Positions 1-7,911 of a stretch of 32,697 nucleotides of DNA are shown piece by piece. The position numbers were made by a program, and so were the translations under genes. How positions within the stretch are numbered: position 1 is the stretch's first letter; every line of letters starts with the position of its first letter. This DNA comes from Mogibacterium pumilum (GTDB taxonomy: Bacteria; Bacillota; Clostridia; Peptostreptococcales; Anaerovoracaceae). The notes under the pieces were generated by a model, which was not told where the DNA came from, ran no database searches, and saw nothing but the letters and a program-made list of their open reading frames with translations. The DNA lies in the NCBI RefSeq assembly GCF_002243385.1, contig NZ_CP016199.1, positions 1,121,260 to 1,153,956 on the forward strand, in the 5' to 3' direction.

Positions 1-105
<105 letters not shown>

Positions 106-114
106 GAGGGCGTT

Positions 115-2541
115 ATGAAAGTATCACTAAATTGGGTAAAGAAATATATTGATATACCTGCGGATTTAACGAATGCGCAGATTGCTTACGACCTCACTAT
201 GAGAACAGTTGAGGTTGAAGGTGTTGTGGATACTGCTGAAAAATTCCATGACATTGTAGTTGGTAAAATTACATCTGTTGAAGCTCATCCGAATGCCGAC
301 AAGCTTAGAGTTTGTATGGTGGATATTGGTGAAGCAGAAGATGTTCAGATAGTATGCGGCGGTTCAAACCTATATGAGGGTGAGAAGGTCGTTGTATCGA
401 AGCCAGGTGCTGAAGTTTACTGGCACGGCGAGAGTGAGCTCATGAAGATTAAAGAGACGAAGATGCGTGGAGTAGCTTCGTACGGTATGATTTGTGGCGC
501 AGAAGAAGTTTATTTGGAAGACTTCTATCCGACAGATGATCCTGCAGTAATCGTTGATCTTGGTGATATCGATACAGCTCCAGGACAGAATATCGCTGAC
601 GCTATCGGTATGAATGATACTGTTCTTGAAATCGATAATAAGTCGCTCACAAACAGACCTGACCTATGGGGACACTATGGCATCGCTAGAGAACTCGCAG
701 CGATTTACAAGCTACCTCTAAAGCCGCTAGATGAATTCGTTGCGCCTGAAGGAATTAGAGAGTACGATGTTGAAATCGACTCTCCAGAGAAGTGTTATAG
801 ATACGCAGGTCTTGAGGTTAGAAATCTGTCTATAAAGGAGTCGCCTCTATGGATGAAGACTGCGATTATCAATGGCGGTATGAGACCAATCAATGCTATT
901 GTTGATATTACCAACTATATTATGCTCAGTGTGGGTCAGCCTACACATGCATTTGACAGAACTCACGTAACTGGTGAGAAAATTATCGTTCGTAATGCAA
1001 AGGCTGATGAGAAGCTTGAACTACTCGATGGAGCGAATATCGAACTAACAACGGAAGACCTAGTTATATGTGATGTGGAAGGTCCGATGGCACTTGCAGG
1101 AATTAGAGGCGGTAAAAAGGATTCTATCCTAGATGATACGGTTGATGTTGTGCTTGAGGTTGCGAACTTCACAGCGGGTGCTATCAGAAACACAGGGAAG
1201 CGTTTTGATGAGAAGACAGATTCATCTATCAGATACGAGAAGGGCATAGATACGCAGAGAGTTGATCAGGGGCTTGCTCTCGGTATAAAGTTATTTAAGG
1301 AAATCTTCCCTGAAGCTGAGTTCGTTGCTTTTAAGGACGTTAACCCTGTAGTTACTAAAAGAGCTGAAGTTGATATCACAAAGGCATTTCTCGATACAAG
1401 ACTTGGGAAGGTGTTCGATGAGAAGGAGATTTCAGATACTCTAGGAAGACTTGGATTTGAAGTTGAATTCAAGAATGGTGTATACCACACAGTGGCACCA
1501 ACATGGCGTTCAACAGGCGATATCTCGATGAGAGATGACGTTCTCGGTGAAATCGCAAGACTTGTCGGATACGAGAACTTTGAGGCTAAGCCACTTCCTG
1601 TCAACTTCGAGAATGCTGTTCATCAGATTGATACAGATCTCAATAGGAACCTCAGAGAGCATTTAGCGTTTAGATGTGGATTCAATGAGATATTTACATA
1701 TCCTTGGATAGATGAGAAGTACATCAAGGCTGCAAGGGTCAATATGGAAAATGGCATAAGACTTGCAACACCACCAGCTCCGGAGCTTGCAACTCTTAGA
1801 CAGTCGCTTGTGCCTGGGGCGCTTGAAGCAATCGTTAAGAATCTTAGATACTATGATAACTTCAAAATTTTCGAGATTGCTGAGGTGTTTGAGAAGGGTG
1901 AGTTCCATCCTTCTTCAGATGATGAGACTCTGCCGGTTCATAAACTTATGCTCACTGGAGCTGTCGTTGGAAAGGATGCGAAATCTCTGTTCTTTGAAGC
2001 AAAAGGTGTGGTTGAGTCGCTACCAAGATATTGCCATATGAACGGATATCAGTTTAAGCAGATTCAAAAACCATCTTGGGCTGATTCGGATGTATACTTA
2101 AATATCGTTAATGGTGACAAAGAAGTCATCGGTTCACTTGGTTTAGTATCTGTTGTTACACTATCGGATGCTGGAGTAAAGAAGGCAAGTGCAGCGGTGT
2201 TTGAACTAGATGTTAAGAAGCTTGTTCCGTTTACTTCAAGAACTAACAAATTTGAGCATTTACCACAGTTCCCGCTCGTAGAGGAAGATTTGTCACTTCT
2301 TGCAGATGAGGATGTTAAGTGGAAAGATATCTATGAAGCGATTAAGTACATGGCTAAGGAAGTCAGTTTTACCGAGGAGTACAGAGGTGCTCAGATTCCT
2401 GAAGGTAAGAAGTCTATCATGCTTCATATCAAGCTTGGAAATGACGACAGTACGATGACTGCTAAACAGATTGAAAAGAAGACTAAGAATATCTTGAATG
2501 TGCTTGCAAAGAAGACTGGTGTTACTTTAAGAGAGGAGTAA
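115..2541 (+). CDS. pheT: Phenylalanyl-tRNA synthetase beta subunit
   Basis: Beta chain of the cytoplasmic (alpha-beta)2 enzyme that charges tRNA-Phe; in this family the beta chain binds tRNA and edits misacylated Tyr-tRNA. At 808 residues it is full length. An EMAP/OB-type tRNA-binding domain lies at about residues 40-150 (VVGKITSVEAHPNADKL). The B3/B4 editing region follows at about 210-400 (NAIVDITNYIMLSVGQPTHAFD), then a B5 domain near 415-490 and a C-terminal FDX-ACB anticodon-binding domain at about 713-806. The start is fixed by AGGAGG at 104-109, which overlaps the pheS stop. No promoter is visible between the genes, so it is cotranscribed with pheS. Transcription probably ends at the hairpin at 2590-2621. 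Confidence 0.97.
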   Translation: MKVSLNWVKKYIDIPADLTNAQIAYDLTMRTVEVEGVVDTAEKFHDIVVGKITSVEAHPNADKLRVCMVDIGEAEDVQIVCGGSNLYEGEKVVVSKPGAEVYWHGESELMKIKETKMRGVASYGMICGAEEVYLEDFYPTDDPAVIVDLGDIDTAPGQNIADAIGMNDTVLEIDNKSLTNRPDLWGHYGIARELAAIYKLPLKPLDEFVAPEGIREYDVEIDSPEKCYRYAGLEVRNLSIKESPLWMKTAIINGGMRPINAIVDITNYIMLSVGQPTHAFDRTHVTGEKIIVRNAKADEKLELLDGANIELTTEDLVICDVEGPMALAGIRGGKKDSILDDTVDVVLEVANFTAGAIRNTGKRFDEKTDSSIRYEKGIDTQRVDQGLALGIKLFKEIFPEAEFVAFKDVNPVVTKRAEVDITKAFLDTRLGKVFDEKEISDTLGRLGFEVEFKNGVYHTVAPTWRSTGDISMRDDVLGEIARLVGYENFEAKPLPVNFENAVHQIDTDLNRNLREHLAFRCGFNEIFTYPWIDEKYIKAARVNMENGIRLATPPAPELATLRQSLVPGALEAIVKNLRYYDNFKIFEIAEVFEKGEFHPSSDDETLPVHKLMLTGAVVGKDAKSLFFEAKGVVESLPRYCHMNGYQFKQIQKPSWADSDVYLNIVNGDKEVIGSLGLVSVVTLSDAGVKKASAAVFELDVKKLVPFTSRTNKFEHLPQFPLVEEDLSLLADEDVKWKDIYEAIKYMAKEVSFTEEYRGAQIPEGKKSIMLHIKLGNDDSTMTAKQIEKKTKNILNVLAKKTGVTLREE

Positions 2542-2589
2542 TCCTATTTAGAGTGAGACTGCAATATTATGAAAATGATATGATGTCAC

Positions 2590-2621
2590 AAAAAGTCTCT
2601 GCAGTTATGCAGAGACTTTTT
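2590..2621. terminator. Bidirectional intrinsic terminator between pheT and thiN
   Basis: A perfect inverted repeat has arms AAAAAGTCTCTGCA and TGCAGAGACTTTTT around a four-base loop. The arms begin with an A-run and end with a T-run, so the hairpin has a U-tract in either direction. It sits between two convergent genes, pheT (plus) and thiN (minus), and should stop both transcripts. Confidence 0.9.
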
Positions 2622-2678
2622 AGCTGTATTTATTATATGTGTAGCAGTTATCAGATTACCAAATATTATAGTGCGAAT

Positions 2679-3323
2679 TTACTCGCTGGAACGAACAAGA
2701 ATAATCTTGCCAGAACGAACCGAAATATGCGCCTCACTACGAGAAATTTCATTAGAGATACAAAGAGTCGATGAACGGGAGATTGACGCGTTATCAAGGT
2801 TATATTTGGCACCTGTAACTGTAACACCATCAGCTGTGGAGTTTAGAGGTATGAGTGAGAAGTATTTGTATGCAGAATTTGGTACGAGTGTAGCAGAGCT
2901 ACATGTTTCGCTATCTAGCAGCTGCATTGAGTTCTTTCCATCGATAAATTCGAGGTGTTCAAGTTTTTCAAAATACTTCTCGAGTAGGCTGATGTTACCT
3001 AGTGTATGATCAAGTCTACCTCCTATACCTCCGTAGACAGTGATATCGGTAACTCCGAGGTCAATAGCGTGGTTGATTGCCGCCTCAGTATCGGTTAGAT
3101 CCTTTTCTGAATGAAGGGTAATGTATAGGCAATCTAGACGGTTACTTGTGTTCGTAGAATCAAAATCTCCAATAACACAGTCCGGTCTGATACCATAGGT
3201 ATTTGCTATATCTACGCCACCATCGGCACATACGATATAGTCACTGGCGCTTGAGAGGGCATTAAGCTGTGATGCATCTGTTTTTTCAACAAAAGATAGA
3301 ATAATCAGAGCTGTGTTATACAT
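2679..3323 (-). CDS. thiN: Thiamine diphosphokinase
   Basis: Converts thiamine plus ATP to thiamine diphosphate (TPP) in the cytoplasm. The 214-residue length fits the bacterial ThiN/YloS type. Family motifs appear in order: CADGG (residues 32-36), GDFDS (52-56), the acidic KDLTDTE stretch (74-80) and GGIGGRLDH (98-106), which together form the metal, pyrophosphate and thiamine sites. The start has an AGGTGA ribosome binding site seven bases upstream. The C-terminal part is the short beta-sandwich thiamine-binding domain. In many Firmicutes thiN follows rpe/rsgA; here it stands alone, divergent from a membrane protein gene and convergent with pheT. No TPP riboswitch is visible in its short leader. 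Confidence 0.93.
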   Translation of the reverse strand: MYNTALIILSFVEKTDASQLNALSSASDYIVCADGGVDIANTYGIRPDCVIGDFDSTNTSNRLDCLYITLHSEKDLTDTEAAINHAIDLGVTDITVYGGIGGRLDHTLGNISLLEKYFEKLEHLEFIDGKNSMQLLDSETCSSATLVPNSAYKYFSLIPLNSTADGVTVTGAKYNLDNASISRSSTLCISNEISRSEAHISVRSGKIILVRSSE

Positions 3324-3347
3324 AGTGTCACCTCGTTCCTTAAATTC

Positions 3348-3392
3348 TTGAATTACTACTTTTAGTATATTACAATTAAAGGCGATTATAAA
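3348..3392. promoter_or_regulatory. Overlapping divergent promoters for thiN and the DUF975-like gene
   Basis: On the plus strand TTGAAT (3348-3353), a 17-base spacer and TACAAT (3371-3376) make a good sigma-A promoter for the gene at 3410. On the minus strand TTTATA (3392-3387), 17 bases and TATACT (3369-3364) make a matching promoter for thiN, with a leader of about 35 bases. The two overlap, so polymerase probably cannot occupy both at once. Read from sequence only. Confidence 0.55.
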
Positions 3393-3409
3393 CTAGAAAG
3401 TGAGTTACT

Positions 3410-4249
3410 ATGCCTGAAAATAATAATTACATAGTTAGAGAAGATCTCGGAGAGATTAGGTATCTATCCATAATGCATATGAAGGATGACATTATGAATT
3501 ATATATTGGGAATCGTGCTATTCTATATATTTATGGATTTGGTACCTGCTATTCTTGGGTTCTTCATACCTAGATCATATTTTAAAGTCGTAGCTGGTAA
3601 CCTAGACCCAAAACTTCTGGCGCAGCTGCCGGATTTTGCATTTTCATCGTTTGTGTATGTGATGGCTCTGGGTGGCGTTTTAATGCTGGGACGTTCACTA
3701 TATATACTTAGATATCTAAGAAATAAGCAAATTGATTACCCGTCAATCCTCGACGGAGTGAGATTTTTCTTCAGTGCAACATTAATATATATCATTCAGA
3801 TGACGGTTGTATCCATACTGGCGATGTTCTTAGTGATACCGGGAATCATCGCATTTTACATGTTTAGACAAGCGTTTAATGTGCTTGCTGAAGACCCTTC
3901 GAGAAGTGCGATGAGCTGTCTTATTGAAAGCAAAAGACTGATGGCAGGTAATAAGTTTCGTTTATTCCAGCTTGATATGACGTATATTCCATTTGTCATA
4001 TTTGGCAGCTTGCCACTTGTAGCATTTTCGTTTATGGGAATGCCGAATATTGGAGAATATACTAAACTTGTAGCGACCTTAATCACTTTTATACTGAAGC
4101 TTCCTATGTACCATGCGATGGGTAGTATGTTCTTCGGTCAGACGGTATTTTATGAGTTAATGGTTGCGAAGGGCTTCAGTAACTTTATCTACAAGGGTGA
4201 AACTGTATTTAGAGCAGGAGCGCGAGCAAAGTATAGAAGCAAGGAGTAA
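3410..4249 (+). CDS. DUF975-like polytopic membrane protein
   Basis: A 279-residue integral membrane protein of unknown function. Five or six hydrophobic segments can be seen, at about residues 27-52, 76-100, 118-151 (probably two helices or a re-entrant hairpin), 187-208 and 218-242. The stretch IPGIIAFYMFRQAFNVLAEDP, followed by SAMSCLIESKRLMAGNKFRLF, matches the conserved core of DUF975 proteins, in which a glycine-rich helix is followed by an ED-P turn and an S-x-x-L-M-x-G-x-K-x-x-x-F motif. The C-terminal tail is basic (RAGARAKYRSKE). It has its own promoter (TTGAAT/TACAAT) and is monocistronic, ending at a hairpin at 4312. No substrate or pathway can be inferred from its neighbours. Confidence 0.8.
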   Translation: MPENNNYIVREDLGEIRYLSIMHMKDDIMNYILGIVLFYIFMDLVPAILGFFIPRSYFKVVAGNLDPKLLAQLPDFAFSSFVYVMALGGVLMLGRSLYILRYLRNKQIDYPSILDGVRFFFSATLIYIIQMTVVSILAMFLVIPGIIAFYMFRQAFNVLAEDPSRSAMSCLIESKRLMAGNKFRLFQLDMTYIPFVIFGSLPLVAFSFMGMPNIGEYTKLVATLITFILKLPMYHAMGSMFFGQTVFYELMVAKGFSNFIYKGETVFRAGARAKYRSKE

Positions 4250-4311
4250 ATGGGGAGGATATAAGCTAATCTAATCTAATCCAAAGCGATACTTACTGAA
4301 ATGATAAATTA

Positions 4312-4339
4312 AGCGGGGATTCTTGTGAGAATCCCCGCT
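4312..4339. terminator. Intrinsic terminator between convergent genes
   Basis: AGCGGGGATTCT pairs perfectly with AGAATCCCCGCT across a TGTG loop. It is followed by ATTTTAA on the plus strand and by TAATTT on the minus strand. It separates the DUF975-like gene from the convergent penicillin-binding protein gene and can serve both directions, although both U-tracts are short. Confidence 0.85.
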
Positions 4340-4392
4340 ATTTTAATGCTCAAATATTTAAAATACTTAACAATGGCGTAGTAGAAATCAGT

Positions 4393-7300
4393 TTAAGGAT
4401 TGTTTGGCTGACCTTGGTTATTGCCCTGGTTATTACCTTGGTTACCCTGATTATTACCTTGGTTACCCTGATTACTTCCTTGGTTATTACCTTGGTTACC
4501 TTGATTACTTGAGTTGCTGCTGTTGTTATGAGTCTGATCGGTAGTTTCTTGTTCGTCCTCTATAACCTCTGTTTCTTTTGACTCGTAGTCTGGGTTAGAG
4601 CCAAGTCTTCCTTCGGTACCCTTTGTAAAGTACTCGCCATTCTTACGAATTACATTCGAAGGTGCCGGCTTATAAGAACCCTTTCTGATATTAGGCATAT
4701 TGCGCATGATACGCGACCAAAGAGCTGCAGCAGATGATGATGATGAGGTGAGTGGAATGTTCACGTCTGTACCAATCCATAGTGAAGCCGCATACTTTGG
4801 CGTAATTCCATCAAACCAGATATCGTATTTACTATCAGTCGTACCAGTCTTACCACCAACCTCAACACCAGAGATTGCAGCGTTAGAACCAGTACCGCCA
4901 TTAACTACAGATTTGAGCATTGTTACCATGATGTATGCAACACCTTCGTCTAGAACCTTGTGCTTTTTCTTCTCGGTAGTGAGAATTGTTCGTCCGTCCC
5001 TATCTACAACCTTTGTAAATACTCTATTCTCAACGCGAACACCACCATTAGGGAAGGTAGCGTATGCTTCCGCCATTTCGTAAGGGGATACACCTTTTGA
5101 GAGACCACCGAGCGCAAGTGCAGCAGGGTTCATGTCACCGTTTGCTGACTTATTTAGAGTGCTGATACCATACTTTTCAACCATGCTAGCGGAATAATCT
5201 GCACCAAGCTGTTCATAGAGTTTTACAGCAACAACGTTTGTTGAACTCTGCATACCTTTACGCATAGTCATAGGTCCAGAGTATCTGTTGTTAGAGTTCT
5301 TTGGCCAAACTCTGCCATTGATCTTAATAGGTTCATCAATAATAATCGATGCGGCTGTCAGATAGTCTCCATAGTTATCTGTTCCTTGTTTATCGTTGCC
5401 AGGATCAATAAGAGGGTACTTCTGACCTTGTTCAGCATATTCATAACTCCTCTGAAGCGCTGCACTGTAAACAGCAAGTGGCTTGATTGAGGAACCAGGC
5501 TGTCGAGGATTTATCGCACGGTTGTAAAGCTGCTTGCCCGTAACACCACGGCCTCCAACCATAGCCTTTACCTTACCTGTACCAACTTCTGTAATTACCA
5601 TCGCACCTTGAGGCTGAATAACCTTATCCTGCAATATATACAGCTTGTCGGTGAATGCTGGATTTCCGTCGACATTTGTAACCAGCTTGCTATTGTTCTT
5701 GATGAACTTAGCACTAATTACGAGGTTTCCAGACTTATCCATAGATTTGCTGTCGCTAGGGATATTTATATATCCGCCTGGAATTATATACAAGTTACCA
5801 TTCTCTATGACGTATGACGGCTTCAGTTCGAGACTGTAGTCTGTGCCATTAGCTGTAGAAGTCTTGTAAATATTGAGTCTCTTGTTCTTGTAAATTGTAA
5901 TCGATCCATCGCTATTCTTTTTGCACTCCCCGTCCTGTAGTATAAATCTGTCATTCTGGATCATATTGTCATAGGCATATAGTGTGATTGAGCCCTTGTC
6001 GCTGACGATATTACCCGAGCTGTCTTTCTTGAGCCCAGTTAGTGAAGGGAAGTAGCTTCCTTCTTTGAAACCATCCTCAACAGCTTTTTGTGCCTTTGAG
6101 TCCATTGTCGAGTAAATCTTGAGTCCACCGTTGTATACCATATCGTGAGCACTCTTATAGTTGAGCTTATACTTCTTCATCAGTGCTCTGATTACTTGAT
6201 TTACAGTGTAATCTTTGAAGTATGATGTTCCTGCATCGCTACCCGAATTTAGAGTAGGGTTGATAAAGTCTACGAGATCAACAGAAGCGTTATCCTTGTA
6301 CTGCGACTTTGTAATATAGCCCTGTTCGTACATGAGCTTGAGCGCGATCTGCCTACGTGATTTAGCAATGTCGTTTGCGATGTATGTCTTACCATTCACC
6401 TTGATAGGTGTTGATGTCTCCCTTGATGCAAGCGGAGAATCGGCATTTTGGATAAGTGAATACGTATCTGGTGACTGCGGCATAGCAGCGAGGGCAGCAC
6501 TTTCTTTTACAGAAAGCTCGTTTACGCTCTTAGAAAAATAGGTCTTAGACGCATTCTCAATTCCGTAATTACCATATCCAAAATAGATGCTGTTCACGTA
6601 TGCGGCGAAGATTTCTTTCTTGGAGAGAGTTCGCTCAATCTTCGCTGCGTAGTACATCTCGAGAATTTTACGGCGAACTGATCTCTGACTCTTGATATTT
6701 GGTAGATATACGTTTCTGGCTAGCTGCTGGGTTAGCGTACTAGTTCCGCGAATATTTCCACGACCAAATGAGGAGACGATAGCTCCCACCATTCTCGTCC
6801 AGTTGAAACCATGGTGTTTCCAGAAAGTCTTATCTTCAAGAGCTACAAAAGCGTCAACTGTATGTTTCGGTATGTCTTTGTACTTGATGATCGTTCGACT
6901 TTCGCCGCTATTGACACTTCCGACGCGCTTACCAGTATCGTCGTATATTATCGTATCAGTGGAAATCTGATCATAAATCTTATGAGGATCAATCTTAGGA
7001 GCGAAGGCGATAACCGTTGATGCGTAGATTGAAAACATAAGTGTCATCACTACACCCATAACGATAAAGTTGCGTATAGCATACTTTATGCTGAATGTAC
7101 GAGCCTTATTCTTAACTTTTTTTCCAGCTACCATGATGTACTCTCCAGCTCCAGGTGTATAGTATGGGTTTGGCTTAGTAAATACGCGCTTGATAAACTG
7201 AACAGGGTGTCTAAGATCTCGCTTAGGGCTAAAGCCTCTATCTTCACCGCGGGTCTTGGCTTTCTGCTCCTGTTTAAGAAGCTTTTTTTCTTCTTTTGCT

Positions 7301-7692
7301 CTTTTTCTTATTGATTTATCGCGCTTTGCAGCCTCTGCCTCAGCTTTGGCAACCTGTTTATAAAATGTATCTTTACCATCTTCGCTTATGATTTGATTCT
7401 TATTGTTAAGAGCTGCCTCATTTGAGTTGTGCTTCGATGAATTCTTCTCAAGATTGTTCCGGAGTCTGTTCTTCTTAGCGTCAGCTTCCGCCTTAGCAAC
7501 CTGCTCGTGGAAGGAGAGGCCTTTTTTCTCACCTTCATTAGCTACAGCTCGAGCGCGCTTTGCTTTCTGTTCCTTTTCGAACTTCAATTGAGCTATATGA
7601 TTGGCTACTGTGCGCATTTCCTCAGGGGAGAGGCGCTCACCGTTTTTTAGTCTCTTGATTAATTCTTTTATGTTTGTTGAGTTGTTTTCCAT
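4393..7692 (-). CDS. ponA: Class A penicillin-binding protein (glycosyltransferase/transpeptidase)
   Basis: Bifunctional cell-wall synthase that polymerises lipid II and crosslinks peptidoglycan outside the membrane. A basic, Lys/Glu-rich cytoplasmic region of about 205 residues precedes one membrane anchor (about 207-232). The GT51 domain follows with E286 in EDKTFWKHHG, GTSTLTQQ (316-323) and RKILE (341-345). The transpeptidase carries SSIK (catalytic S734), STN (817-819) and KTG (948-950), with a beta-rich insert at about 560-690. The tail is acidic, then NQG-repeat. At 1099 residues it is much longer than usual for the family. I chose the ATG at 7692 because AAGAGG lies just upstream; a longer reading from 7740 would run through the TATAAT promoter. 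Symbol given by analogy with Bacillus. Confidence 0.95.
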   Translation of the reverse strand: MENNSTNIKELIKRLKNGERLSPEEMRTVANHIAQLKFEKEQKAKRARAVANEGEKKGLSFHEQVAKAEADAKKNRLRNNLEKNSSKHNSNEAALNNKNQIISEDGKDTFYKQVAKAEAEAAKRDKSIRKRAKEEKKLLKQEQKAKTRGEDRGFSPKRDLRHPVQFIKRVFTKPNPYYTPGAGEYIMVAGKKVKNKARTFSIKYAIRNFIVMGVVMTLMFSIYASTVIAFAPKIDPHKIYDQISTDTIIYDDTGKRVGSVNSGESRTIIKYKDIPKHTVDAFVALEDKTFWKHHGFNWTRMVGAIVSSFGRGNIRGTSTLTQQLARNVYLPNIKSQRSVRRKILEMYYAAKIERTLSKKEIFAAYVNSIYFGYGNYGIENASKTYFSKSVNELSVKESAALAAMPQSPDTYSLIQNADSPLASRETSTPIKVNGKTYIANDIAKSRRQIALKLMYEQGYITKSQYKDNASVDLVDFINPTLNSGSDAGTSYFKDYTVNQVIRALMKKYKLNYKSAHDMVYNGGLKIYSTMDSKAQKAVEDGFKEGSYFPSLTGLKKDSSGNIVSDKGSITLYAYDNMIQNDRFILQDGECKKNSDGSITIYKNKRLNIYKTSTANGTDYSLELKPSYVIENGNLYIIPGGYINIPSDSKSMDKSGNLVISAKFIKNNSKLVTNVDGNPAFTDKLYILQDKVIQPQGAMVITEVGTGKVKAMVGGRGVTGKQLYNRAINPRQPGSSIKPLAVYSAALQRSYEYAEQGQKYPLIDPGNDKQGTDNYGDYLTAASIIIDEPIKINGRVWPKNSNNRYSGPMTMRKGMQSSTNVVAVKLYEQLGADYSASMVEKYGISTLNKSANGDMNPAALALGGLSKGVSPYEMAEAYATFPNGGVRVENRVFTKVVDRDGRTILTTEKKKHKVLDEGVAYIMVTMLKSVVNGGTGSNAAISGVEVGGKTGTTDSKYDIWFDGITPKYAASLWIGTDVNIPLTSSSSSAAALWSRIMRNMPNIRKGSYKPAPSNVIRKNGEYFTKGTEGRLGSNPDYESKETEVIEDEQETTDQTHNNSSNSSNQGNQGNNQGSNQGNQGNNQGNQGNNQGNNQGQPNNP
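4411..4506 (-). repeat. Tandem NQG/NNQG codon repeat in the PBP C-terminus
   Basis: This part of the PBP gene is built from repeated 9- and 12-base units encoding NQG and NNQG (residues about 1063-1095), visible on the plus strand as alternating TTACCTTGG and TTACCCTGA blocks. Tandem repeats of this type change length by slippage without breaking the frame. The tail is extracellular, hydrophilic and probably disordered. Confidence 0.85.
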
Positions 7693-7713
7693 AAATTGCC
7701 TCTTAAGTAAAAT

Positions 7714-7732
7714 ATAACATGTTATTATACCA
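7714..7732 (-). promoter_or_regulatory. Extended -10 promoter and palindrome upstream of the PBP gene
   Basis: On the minus strand TGGTATAAT (7732-7724) is an extended -10 element with a perfect TATAAT; the -35 region is poor. A perfect 12-base palindrome, ATAACATGTTAT (7714-7725), covers the expected transcription start. It could be an operator, but no regulator can be named. Confidence 0.5.
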
Positions 7733-7871
7733 TGAAACACTTGAAAAATGAACAGTTTGAGTTATTTTAATGTGAAGATTATATGTGCATGTAGCCGCCA
7801 ATTTAGCTACATAAAATAAGTGTGTGCTGAAGGGAATTGTTAGAGTGATAGTATTTGAATACATGATGTGC

Positions 7872-7901
7872 TTTAGACGTTCGAGATGCTTTTTATATAA
7901 T
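7872..7901 (+). promoter_or_regulatory. Candidate comEC promoter close to the start codon
   Basis: A perfect TATAAT at 7896-7901 follows TTTAGA (7872-7877) with an 18-base spacer. The ATG at 7912 is only ten bases after the -10 box, so a transcript from here would have almost no leader. The Shine-Dalgarno sequence is also weak (GGTGTG). Confidence 0.35.
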
Positions 7902-7911
7902 GGTGTGAAAT

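Noticed and set aside
2553-2774. Plus-strand ORF after pheT
   Set aside because: It runs through the pheT terminator hairpin and overlaps the end of thiN on the other strand, with no ribosome binding site.
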